Assembly (NCBI GenBank): GCA_902478055.1
Contig: CABSJL010000050.1
Location: 1 to 5,476, forward strand
DNA length: 5,476 nucleotides
Direction of reading: 5' to 3'
Origin: an uncultured Veillonella sp.
Lineage (GTDB): Bacteria > Bacillota > Negativicutes > Veillonellales > Veillonellaceae
The notes beneath the pieces were generated by a model. That model did no database searches. It was not told the origin of the DNA and was given only the letters and a program-made list of their open reading frames with translations. A program made the position numbers and the translations under genes. This document shows, one piece after another, positions 1 through 5,339 of this stretch; positions within the stretch are counted from its first letter, which is position 1, and every line of letters starts with the position of its first letter.

Positions 1-8
1 CATTCAAT

Positions 9-83
9 GCCCTCTTTAGAGGGCCACCACTAGAGAAAGACCCTTATAGGGTCAGAGCAAACCACCCGTTCTACGGGTGGTTA
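9..83 (+). mobile_element. Three-hairpin block, possible right end of an IS200/IS605-type element
   Basis: Three perfect inverted repeats follow each other. The first is GCCCTC/GAGGGC (9-14/19-24, TTTA loop). The second is GACCCT/AGGGTC (39-44/48-53, TAT loop). The third is AACCACCCG/CGGGTGGTT (60-68/74-82, TTCTA loop). GC-rich clustered hairpins next to AT-rich DNA, with a final strong hairpin just before a short AT tail, resemble the ends of IS200/IS605 elements and the 3' part of TnpB-associated omega RNA. No transposase or TnpB codons are visible, because the window starts here. The mobile-element reading is therefore inference from structure only. A cluster of intergenic REP-like hairpins, or a terminator region for the flanking gene, is an equally allowed explanation. 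Confidence 0.33.
60..82 (-). terminator. Candidate weak terminator for the oxidoreductase gene
   Basis: A 9-bp perfect stem with a 5-nt loop is the first strong hairpin downstream of the oxidoreductase stop codon on the minus strand, 66 nt past it. On that strand it is followed by TTTGCTCT, which is too poor in T for a classical intrinsic terminator. On the plus strand it is followed by ATGATTATTA, also not a clean U-tract. It may only protect the 3' end of the transcript, or belong to the mobile-element end described for 9-83. Confidence 0.25.
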
Positions 84-85
84 TG

Positions 86-140
86 ATTATTACGTCATTA
101 TTACGTCATTATTACGTCATTATTACGTCATTATTACGTA
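86..140. repeat. 11-bp tandem repeat, five copies
   Basis: Five head-to-tail copies of ATTATTACGTC start at 86, 97, 108, 119 and 130. The first four are identical, and the fifth differs only in its last base (A for C). The array begins three bases after the hairpin ending at 82 and stops seven bases before the oxidoreductase stop codon, so it sits wholly in that gene's 3' untranslated region. The 11-bp period is close to one helical turn, so each ACGT core falls on nearly the same face of the DNA. Perfect copies imply recent expansion by slippage. No spacers are present, so it is not a CRISPR. Confidence 0.95.
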
Positions 141-147
141 GTTAGTA

Positions 148-1665
148 TTACCAACGGTGTTCGTAGTATACTTGTGTCCACATAATTACCTCTACAAGAG
201 AAGGATGTGGGCTCATAGTTTCGCCAACGGTGATAACGGATTTAGGATCCATATCACGAGTGATGCCTTTTTCACGTAACCGGTTTGTACGTTCAGAAGC
301 GATTTCTTCATTAATAGCAGTCAATGGAGTTACACCGCTGTTCATAAGATTCACGTAAGGTTGGAATAAGATAGAGGCTTGAGGGCCTGTTACATGCATA
401 CCAAGGATATGATTTGTATCTTTGTCGACTACGATTTTTACAAAGCCATCATTTACATCACCAGGATTAATACCCATTGCATAGCCCTTAGCTGTGGAGG
501 AGTAGTAGTTTTTACCTACACCTACATTGTAACCAGCTTTAATAGCTTCTGCTTCAGTAAGGCCTACGCTACCGATTTCAGGGTAGGAGAAGGTAACCTT
601 TGGCAATGTATCATAGCGTGCCCAACGGAAATCTTCTTCGTTTTTTGCAAAGTATAGATTATGAGCGATAATATCTGCTTCATAGTTTGCACGATGGCGG
701 AATGCAGGCTCACCGTTTACATCGCCTAATGCATAGATACCATCTACAGAAGTTTCTAAGAATTCATTTGTTTTGATCCAGCCTTTAGGCCATGTTTCAA
801 TACCTGTATTTTCGAGGTGCAATTCTTCCACTGCAGGACGGATACCGGCAGCCACGAGAATTTCTTCTACCTTAGTTTCAGTGATTTCGCCAGTAGTGCG
901 ATCCTTTGTTACAACGACTTTAAGACCGTCCTCTTGGCGGATTTCAACAGTGTCTTGGTTTAAGATAACATTGATACCACGAGCTCGATAGTTTTGAAGA
1001 AGGTGTTCGGACATTTCTTCATCTTCTTTTGGCACAAGGCGTACATTATGCTGGATGATAGTCACTTCAGTGCCAGCAGCATCGAATACGTGACCGAATT
1101 CTACACCAATAGGGCCCGCACCGAGTACGGCAAGAGATTTATATGGTTGTTTAGGGAATTTATCACCAAAGAGGCTTTCACTAGAGAGATAACCTGCCTC
1201 TTGAAGTCCTGGTACATTCGGGATATTACTATAGCCACCAGTACCAAGAACGATAGTAGGGGCCGTAATTTCTACAGTACCAGAACCATCGTTAAGATGA
1301 ATATTCATAACCTTATCGGATACAAAGCTAGCTGCGCCGCGATATACGTCTACATTATCAAAAGCGTTGTAATAATCATAGATACCTGCAGATTCGTCAA
1401 TTTTATACCATGTACGTTTAGAAACAGTGTCCCAGTCCATGGCAGCATCGCTAACATTAATACCGATTTTTTTGAATTCTTCTACCTCTTGGATCGCATT
1501 AGCTGCAGTAACCATAACCTTCGTAGGAATACAACCACGAGTTAGGCATGTGCCACCAAATTTACCTTTTTCTATGATAGCTACTTTTTTACCCACTTTT
1601 ATAGCCGCATCGGCTACGATGGTTGCACCACCTGTACCAACTACAATAATATCGTATTGTTTCAT
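148..1665 (-). CDS. FAD-dependent pyridine nucleotide-disulfide oxidoreductase (mycothione/dihydrolipoyl reductase-like)
   Basis: Cytoplasmic flavoenzyme of 505 residues, expected to move electrons between NAD(P)H, FAD and a redox-active disulfide. Visible parts, in order: an N-terminal FAD-binding Rossmann motif (VVGTGGAT, 8-15); the redox disulfide C40/C45 in GGTCLTRGCIPTK; a second dinucleotide motif for NAD(P) (GAGPIG, 182-187); the second FAD motif (DGIYALGD, 308-315); and a C-terminal dimerisation domain ending in HPSLVE, with the likely catalytic H487/E492 pair. The third glycine of the first motif is T15; mycothione reductases also lack it. The loop between the dimerisation domain core and HPSLVE is longer than in standard E3 subunits. 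Q205 stands where NAD-specific enzymes usually have Glu. The ATG start has an AGAAAGGA site six bases upstream. No 2-oxoacid dehydrogenase genes are nearby, so I would not name it lpd; the true substrate is unknown. Confidence 0.93.
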   Translation of the reverse strand: MKQYDIIVVGTGGATIVADAAIKVGKKVAIIEKGKFGGTCLTRGCIPTKVMVTAANAIQEVEEFKKIGINVSDAAMDWDTVSKRTWYKIDESAGIYDYYNAFDNVDVYRGAASFVSDKVMNIHLNDGSGTVEITAPTIVLGTGGYSNIPNVPGLQEAGYLSSESLFGDKFPKQPYKSLAVLGAGPIGVEFGHVFDAAGTEVTIIQHNVRLVPKEDEEMSEHLLQNYRARGINVILNQDTVEIRQEDGLKVVVTKDRTTGEITETKVEEILVAAGIRPAVEELHLENTGIETWPKGWIKTNEFLETSVDGIYALGDVNGEPAFRHRANYEADIIAHNLYFAKNEEDFRWARYDTLPKVTFSYPEIGSVGLTEAEAIKAGYNVGVGKNYYSSTAKGYAMGINPGDVNDGFVKIVVDKDTNHILGMHVTGPQASILFQPYVNLMNSGVTPLTAINEEIASERTNRLREKGITRDMDPKSVITVGETMSPHPSLVEVIMWTQVYYEHRW

Positions 1666-1714
1666 GTTGATTCCTTTCTATTTATATCAATTAATAGTTA
1701 TTATCATTAACTCT

Positions 1715-1742
1715 ATTATAACATTATATTGAAGAAAATCAA
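1715..1742 (-). promoter_or_regulatory. Candidate promoter of the oxidoreductase gene
   Basis: Read on the minus strand, TTGATT (1737-1742) and TATAAT (1715-1720) are 16 bp apart. This puts the start of transcription near 1708 and gives a leader of about 43 nt before the ATG at 1665. The -10 is perfect and the -35 matches consensus at four of six positions. The surrounding DNA is very AT-rich and a second TATAAT lies at 1723-1728 without a matching -35, so the exact promoter is uncertain. Confidence 0.5.
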
Positions 1743-1882
1743 TATAGATGATTGTGTTCAATATAAACAATTATGATTAATATAAATATCTATATTGTTT
1801 GTTAGAGCATGTTCTTTATATTATACACTGAGTAGTACTGAAAGTAGTATAGTAAGGCTGATTTTTTATCTATTGAACACAA
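1740..1882. repeat. Nested inverted repeats in the sstT/oxidoreductase intergenic region
   Basis: The 250-bp gap between the two minus-strand genes holds two perfect inverted repeats. CAATATAGAT (1740-1749) pairs with ATCTATATTG (1788-1797). TTGTGTTCAATA (1752-1763) pairs with TATTGAACACAA (1871-1882). CAATATA-like words also recur at 1740, 1759 and 1778, a 19-bp period. The left arm of the first repeat overlaps the candidate -35 of the oxidoreductase promoter, so a regulator-binding role is possible. In AT-rich DNA part of this may be chance. I see no gene in the gap. Confidence 0.5.
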
Positions 1883-1907
1883 AAAAAGACGGTCCCGAAG
1901 GACCGCC
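1881..1907 (-). terminator. Intrinsic terminator of sstT
   Basis: On the minus strand, just after the sstT stop, an 8-bp stem (GGCGGTCC/GGACCGTC, one G-U pair) closes a UUCG tetraloop and is followed at once by seven T residues (1881-1887). The stem begins eight bases beyond the stop codon. This is a textbook Rho-independent terminator, and it separates sstT from the oxidoreductase gene downstream. Confidence 0.95.
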
Positions 1908-1915
1908 TATAGGTG

Positions 1916-3136
1916 TTAATCCCAGTTTTCGTGATAGCCACGTTTTGCATAATCTGCAGTAGCTGTGAAGAGAATATCTGTACTGGAGTTAAGTGCTGTT
2001 TCAGTGGAGTCTTGTAAAACACCGATGATGAAACCTACACCTACAACTTGCATTGCAATATCATTGGAGATACCGAATAGAGAACAAGCTAGAGGAATTA
2101 GAAGTAGGGACCCACCAGCAACGCCAGAAGCGCCACAAGCACCGATTGTAGCAATGACAGATAAAAGGATTGCTGTAGGGACATCTACAACGATACCAAG
2201 TGTATGTGCAGCAGCTAATGTCATGATTGTAATTGTGATCGCTGCACCACCCATGTTGATAGTAGCACCCAATGGAATGGATACGGAATACATATCAGGG
2301 TTAAGTTTTAAACGTTTTGCTAAATCAAGGTTAACAGGAATGTTTGCTGCAGAGCTACGAGTAAAGAACGCATAGATAGCAGATTCACGCAAACATTTAA
2401 ATACCAATGGATATGGATTGCGACGAAGGTATACAAAAGATAGAAGTGGATTTACTACTAATGCTACGAAAATCATAGAACCAAGTAGTAATACGAGTAA
2501 TTGGAAGTAGCCGATTAAAGCTTCAATACCATTAGTAGCGATAGAGTCAGCTACGAGACCCATAATACCTAGAGGAGCAAAGCGGATAATCCAACCTACT
2601 ACAGTTGTAATAGCTTGAGCGATAGACTCCATTACTTCTTTAGTATTCATTGGGGCATGGCGTAAAGCACCGCCAATGATAAGTGCCCAACCTAAAATGC
2701 CGATATAGTTAGCGGTCATTAAGGCTTTCACAGGGTTATCAACAATATTTTTTAAAAGTGTTTTCATAACCTCTACGATCCCTTGTGGTGGAGCTGCATC
2801 AGCTGCACTAGCTGCAAGGTGTAATGTAGTAGGGAACATAAAGCTTACGACTACAGCAAGTGCTGCAGAAAGGAATGTACCTAATAAATATAATGTGATT
2901 ACAGATCCCATCCCAGTCTTTTGACCAGAACGATGTTTACTGATAGCTGCAATAACAAGGAAAAATACAAGGATTGGTGCAATCCCTTTTAAAGCACCAA
3001 CAAAGAGAACGCCTAATAAAGCTAGTTCATTTGCCAATTCTGGCACGTATAGAGCTGTCAAAATACCAATAATCAAACCTATGATTATTTGTTGGATTAG
3101 ACTGACTCTATTGATTGATTTTACAAATCGATTCAT
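1916..3136 (-). CDS. sstT: Serine/threonine:Na+ symporter SstT
   Basis: Inner-membrane transporter of the dicarboxylate/amino acid:cation symporter (DAACS) family, importing serine and threonine with Na+. The 406 residues match the usual length (E. coli SstT has 414), and similarity to the remembered E. coli protein runs end to end. Visible landmarks: an N-terminal membrane segment from about 13; FVGALKGIAPILV (45-57); the serine-rich re-entrant hairpin TRSSAANIP (259-267); IPLGATINMGG (287-297), the position of the NMDGT motif in glutamate transporters; the second hairpin GASGVAGGSLLLIP (335-348); and DSTETALNSSTD (376-387) in the last helix. The longest ORF starts at a TTG at 3148, but that codon overlaps the GGAG site placed six bases before the ATG at 3136, so the ATG is the start. 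It has its own promoter and terminator and is therefore monocistronic. Imported serine could be a carbon and energy source. Confidence 0.97.
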   Translation of the reverse strand: MNRFVKSINRVSLIQQIIIGLIIGILTALYVPELANELALLGVLFVGALKGIAPILVFFLVIAAISKHRSGQKTGMGSVITLYLLGTFLSAALAVVVSFMFPTTLHLAASAADAAPPQGIVEVMKTLLKNIVDNPVKALMTANYIGILGWALIIGGALRHAPMNTKEVMESIAQAITTVVGWIIRFAPLGIMGLVADSIATNGIEALIGYFQLLVLLLGSMIFVALVVNPLLSFVYLRRNPYPLVFKCLRESAIYAFFTRSSAANIPVNLDLAKRLKLNPDMYSVSIPLGATINMGGAAITITIMTLAAAHTLGIVVDVPTAILLSVIATIGACGASGVAGGSLLLIPLACSLFGISNDIAMQVVGVGFIIGVLQDSTETALNSSTDILFTATADYAKRGYHENWD

Positions 3137-3170
3137 AGTACACTCCAATACTTAATAAAAACTAATAAAA

Positions 3171-3202
3171 GACCATGGAAAAGATATCTTTTCAACATGG
3201 AC
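3171..3202 (-). promoter_or_regulatory. Dyad at the 5' end of the sstT transcript
   Basis: GAAAAGATATCTTTTC (3178-3193) is a perfect 16-bp palindrome. It is flanked by CCATG (3173-3177) and CATGG (3196-3200), which extend the dyad with a 2-nt bulge on one side. A further perfect palindrome, GACATATGTC (3200-3209), abuts it and touches the -10 element. The block covers roughly the first 30 nt of the predicted sstT mRNA. It could be an operator or a 5' stabilising hairpin; the sequence does not decide which. Confidence 0.55.
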
Positions 3203-3209
3203 ATATGTC

Positions 3210-3238
3210 ATTATACAACGAACATAGATTGGTGGCAA
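3210..3238 (-). promoter_or_regulatory. sstT promoter
   Basis: On the minus strand TTGCCA (3233-3238) and TATAAT (3210-3215) are separated by 17 bp. This is the same -35, -10 and spacing as the first rRNA promoter in this window. Transcription would start near 3203, giving a leader of about 67 nt that contains the dyad at 3171-3202 and the GGAG ribosome site at 3143-3146. Confidence 0.75.
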
Positions 3239-3372
3239 TAGAGAATATCATAGTCATTAATATATAGTTAAATTGGATCTACTGTGACTGATAACGATAT
3301 TTATTTTGTAATATGCTAGTTTTAATAGTAGTGAATATATTACTTTAACTAAATATGTGCTCTTTACATAGT

Positions 3373-3386
3373 TACTATATATAGTA
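3373..3386. repeat. 14-bp AT-rich palindrome upstream of menG
   Basis: TACTATATATAGTA is a perfect palindrome about 40 bp upstream of the menG -10. It uses the same TACTAT/ATAGTA half-words as the dyad over the promoter (3415-3433), so the two might bind the same factor. Such palindromes are easy to find by chance in sequence this rich in A and T. Confidence 0.35.
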
Positions 3387-3402
3387 TATATAATAGGATT
3401 CT

Positions 3403-3430
3403 TTTGATAGGCGTCATAGTATGATATACT
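3403..3430 (+). promoter_or_regulatory. menG promoter with extended -10
   Basis: TTGATA (3403-3408) and TATACT (3425-3430) are 16 bp apart, and TG at 3422-3423 supplies an extended -10 (TGaTATACT). Transcription would begin near 3437, about 43 nt before the menG ATG. A weaker pair upstream (TTTACA 3363-3368 with TATATA 3385-3390) is less convincing. Confidence 0.65.
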
Positions 3431-3433
3431 ATG
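3415..3433. promoter_or_regulatory. Operator-like dyad over the menG -10 element
   Basis: CATAGTAT (3415-3422) and ATACTATG (3426-3433) form a perfect 8-bp inverted repeat with a 3-bp centre. The dyad fully covers the -10 hexamer (3425-3430), so a protein bound there would block polymerase. No regulator gene lies in the window, so the binding factor, if any, is unknown. Confidence 0.45.
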
Positions 3434-3479
3434 CGAGTAAAGAGTTTGAATATAGTTCTTGATTAGTGAAAGGACCATA

Positions 3480-4226
3480 ATGAATACGAAAGAATTTAAA
3501 ACATATGCAGATAAAGAAGAGTTTGTGCAAGGTGTGTTCTCTAATATTGCTAAGAATTATGATTTGATGAATACAGTCTTGAGTTTTGGTCAAGATTATT
3601 ACTGGCGCAAATTTTCTGTAAAAGCAATGAATATAGGTCCAAATCAACGAATACTTGATGTAGCTTGTGGCACTTGCGTGTTTACAAAAGAAGCATTACG
3701 TCAAGAGCCAACATTAAAGGTAGAGGCTTTGGACTTTAATAGTGAAATGCTTGATCAAGGTCGCGTACGCATTGAAGATGCTGGTTTACTAGATCAAGTT
3801 AATCTTGTTCAAGGTGATGCAATGGCATTACCATATGCAGATAATACATTTGATGCTGCTATGAGCGGCTTTGCAATGCGTAATGTACCAGATATTAAAC
3901 AGGTATTATCTGAAATGCAACGTGTTGTAAAACCAGGTGGGAAAGTAGTTGTATTGGAGTTAGCGAAACCAAGTATGTTTGGTTTTAAACAATTATACAA
4001 TTTCTACTTCTCCTATATATTACCTATTATAGGTAAATTAAGTAAGGATAATTCCTCCTATGCGTGGTTACCAGAATCCTTACGTAGATATCCTCATCAA
4101 AGCGAGATTCTTGAAATCTGGAAATCTTTAGGATATGAAAATGCCACCTATCATGAATTGACAGGCGGCATTGTAGCGGTCCACGAAGGTGTGGTACCAG
4201 AAAATTCTATTGTAAATAATAAGTAA
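3480..4226 (+). CDS. menG: Demethylmenaquinone methyltransferase MenG/UbiE
   Basis: SAM-dependent methyltransferase of 248 residues that adds the ring methyl group in the last step of menaquinone synthesis, acting at the membrane surface on a prenylated substrate. Family landmarks are in order: VQGVFSNIAKNYDLMN (16-31); SAM motif I at ILDVACGTC (58-66); the acidic residue D85 in ALDFNSEML; GDAMALPYADNTFD (112-125); GFAMRNVPD (130-138); VVKPGG (149-154); and the C-terminal TGGIVAVHEG (228-237). Motif I reads GTCV where most relatives have GTGD or GTAD, so the usual Asp is V67. The longest ORF begins with a TTG at 3459, but GAAAGGA at 3468-3474 sits five bases before the ATG at 3480, which I take as the start. 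Its last 20 bases overlap the convergent SIMPL gene. The ubiE name also applies; menaquinone rather than ubiquinone is inferred from the likely anaerobic Firmicute host. Confidence 0.95.
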   Translation: MNTKEFKTYADKEEFVQGVFSNIAKNYDLMNTVLSFGQDYYWRKFSVKAMNIGPNQRILDVACGTCVFTKEALRQEPTLKVEALDFNSEMLDQGRVRIEDAGLLDQVNLVQGDAMALPYADNTFDAAMSGFAMRNVPDIKQVLSEMQRVVKPGGKVVVLELAKPSMFGFKQLYNFYFSYILPIIGKLSKDNSSYAWLPESLRRYPHQSEILEIWKSLGYENATYHELTGGIVAVHEGVVPENSIVNNK

Positions 4227-4938
4227 TATTAGCGTCTTGAGAAACTACTAATGATCCTTTTTCAACAGGAGTAGCAGTTTCGAGAGACGCTTTTAACATT
4301 ACGGCGTTACGATAGGAACCAGAGTCCATAGAGCTTGTTTGTGGTGTGCTAATAGAAACAGTTTTTACAGGGCCTAAAGTACGACCAAGGGCTGCAGCAA
4401 TAACCTCAGCTTTATGACGACCGTCTTGAATTGCTTCGGTAGTTAAAGAATCAGACAGTTGTTGAGATACATCATTTTGGAATGAAAGGTTATTGATATC
4501 GTTGGCGCCAGCGCTAACAGCAGCGTCAACAGCCTTTCCTACATTATCAAGATTGTTGATTTTTACAGTCACACGATTTGCTACACTATAACCAGTGTTG
4601 ATTCGTTTGCCATCTTGATAATCACTTGTAGGGTTAATAGAAATATTAGATGTGTAAATATCTTTTTTGTCGATACCTAAATGACCTAACTTGCTGATTA
4701 AATCACTCATGATGCGATCGTTATTAGATTTTGCAGCATTGATATTAGTGTTTTCACTAGTAATACCAAGTGTTAAAATCGCATAGTTAGGTGCTACAGA
4801 ACGAGAGGCTTCGCCTGTAATTTGAATTTCAGAGGTATCAAATGTACCTTGTGGTGCAGCAAAGGCTGCAGTGGCCATAGTTGCACATACCGCAGCAACA
4901 GCAACTGTTTTGGATAATAAACGTTTGGATAATTTCAT
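4207..4938 (-). CDS. Secreted SIMPL-domain (DUF541/YggE-like) protein
   Basis: Exported protein of 243 residues. An N-terminal signal peptide (positive MKLSKRLLSK, hydrophobic core to about 25) ends in AFA-APQ, predicting signal peptidase I cleavage after residue 27. The rest is one SIMPL/DUF541 domain: it begins with the typical QITGEASRSVAPNYAILTLGI (39-59; the last part is the conserved strand), includes GYSVANRVTVKI (116-127), and then has a helix with LTTEAIQDGRHKAEVIAAALG (165-185). Length is close to E. coli YggE (246). The biochemical role of the family is poorly known; YggE has been tied to oxidative stress tolerance. The cysteine in the signal peptide lacks a lipobox. The longest ORF starts at a TTG that touches the AGGAGA site (4945-4950); the ATG at 4938, six bases beyond it, is the start. 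Its 3' end overlaps menG by 20 bp, tail to tail. Confidence 0.92.
   Translation of the reverse strand: MKLSKRLLSKTVAVAAVCATMATAAFAAPQGTFDTSEIQITGEASRSVAPNYAILTLGITSENTNINAAKSNNDRIMSDLISKLGHLGIDKKDIYTSNISINPTSDYQDGKRINTGYSVANRVTVKINNLDNVGKAVDAAVSAGANDINNLSFQNDVSQQLSDSLTTEAIQDGRHKAEVIAAALGRTLGPVKTVSISTPQTSSMDSGSYRNAVMLKASLETATPVEKGSLVVSQDANITYYLQ
4231..4291 (+). terminator. Imperfect hairpin just past menG, candidate terminator inside the SIMPL gene
   Basis: Four bases after the menG stop, AGCGTCT (4231-4237) can pair with AGACGCT (4285-4291), and GAAACT (4241-4246) with AGTTTC (4276-4281). The two helices are joined by a 3x3 internal loop (TGA/GAG) that allows tandem G-A pairs. Four T residues (4291-4294) follow. 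The loop is large (29 nt) and the T-run short, so it is a weak terminator at best, but it is the only candidate for ending the menG transcript. It lies entirely in SIMPL coding sequence. Confidence 0.3.
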
Positions 4939-4958
4939 ACTCAATCTCCTTACACATT

Positions 4959-4964
4959 ATTATA
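4959..4964 (-). promoter_or_regulatory. Candidate -10 of the SIMPL gene
   Basis: TATAAT on the minus strand lies about 20 bases before the SIMPL ATG. No convincing -35 is found at the expected spacing, and a start near 4952 would leave only a very short leader containing the AGGAGA site. The promoter could instead lie further upstream in the AT-rich stretch. Confidence 0.25.
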
Positions 4965-5184
4965 GTATTAATAATAACTACCATAATAAAAGACTAAATT
5001 GAAATATAGAGCTCATTTAAAATTAAAATATAGTATTTAATGGTATATAACTATATAACTACATAAGTGAAAGAGTCTATATTACAGCTACATTATACAA
5101 AATAGATTGTATAAAATCAATCTTTAGTTTTTAGGTTGGAAAATGAATGTGTAATGAAAGTTGTGTGAAGTTGAGAATTGGGGG
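4965..5184. other. AT-rich intergenic stretch with no gene seen
   Basis: No ORF with a ribosome site is visible on either strand between the SIMPL gene and the rRNA promoters. The only small structure noted is AGATTG/CAATCT (5104-5109/5118-5123), a weak 6-bp hairpin followed by TTTAGTTTTTAGG. It is too weak to call a terminator. Confidence 0.6.
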
Positions 5185-5213
5185 TTGCCATTATTTTTTG
5201 GTTATACTATAAT
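5185..5213 (+). promoter_or_regulatory. rRNA operon promoter P1
   Basis: TTGCCA (5185-5190) and a perfect TATAAT (5208-5213) are 17 bp apart. The predicted start is near A5220, at the edge of the palindrome at 5221-5238. Tandem strong promoters ahead of a boxA leader are normal for rRNA operons in Firmicutes. Confidence 0.8.
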
Positions 5214-5220
5214 ATCCATA

Positions 5221-5287
5221 CAGTCGTTCGAACGACTGTTTCTTAATGAGTGTAGAAATACACTTTGAAGTTCGAAAGAACTTCAAA
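5221..5287 (+). repeat. Three consecutive hairpins between the rRNA promoters
   Basis: CAGTCGTTCGAACGACTG (5221-5238) is a perfect 18-bp palindrome starting at the predicted P1 start site. AGTGTA/TACACT (5249-5254/5259-5264) closes a GAAA loop. TTTGAAGTTC/GAACTTCAAA (5264-5273/5278-5287) is a perfect 10-bp stem, also with a GAAA loop. The last is followed by A residues, not T, so it should not terminate plus-strand transcription. Only P1 transcripts would carry these structures. Confidence 0.85.
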
Positions 5288-5304
5288 AAAGATTATAAAA
5301 TGTG

Positions 5305-5333
5305 TTGACATGAAAGTGCTCACATGTTATTAT
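5305..5333 (+). promoter_or_regulatory. rRNA operon promoter P2 with extended -10
   Basis: A perfect TTGACA (5305-5310) is 17 bp from TATTAT (5328-5333), with TG at 5325-5326 giving an extended -10. An overlapping TATAAT at 5331-5336 would need a 20-bp spacer and is less likely. The predicted start falls near G5340, which would fit initiation with GTP as seen at many Bacillus rRNA promoters. Confidence 0.85.
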
Positions 5334-5339
5334 AATCAA

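Noticed and set aside
86..140. The tandem repeats as a CRISPR array
   Set aside because: The 11-bp units are directly joined with no spacers, and no cas genes are in view.
994..1545. A 183-residue open frame on the plus strand, opposite the oxidoreductase gene
   Set aside because: It has no recognisable domain, is rich in rare residues in an uneven pattern, lacks a convincing SD, and lies inside a strongly supported gene. The other long frames opposite real genes (379-657, 773-991, 1427-1732, 1965-2375, 3429-3647, 3809-4000) are rejected for the same reason.
3290..3308. A Fur-box-like sequence beginning GATAACGATA
   Set aside because: By my hand alignment it matches 14 of 19 positions of the classical E. 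coli consensus, but in AT-rich DNA this is weak, and it lies well away from both candidate promoters.
3257..3478. A 73-residue minus-strand frame filling the sstT/menG intergenic region
   Set aside because: No SD precedes its ATG, the product is low-complexity (I, Y, S, N, K) as expected from AT-rich DNA, and it runs through the menG promoter and dyads.
4885..4887. Cys18 of the SIMPL protein as a lipoprotein attachment site
   Set aside because: The residues before it (VAAV) do not form a lipobox with a small residue at -1, while AFA-APQ nine residues later is a good signal peptidase I site.
5264..5290. The 10-bp GAAA-loop hairpin as an intrinsic terminator
   Set aside because: On the plus strand it is followed by A residues, and on the minus strand by AAAGTG, so neither direction has a U-tract after the stem.
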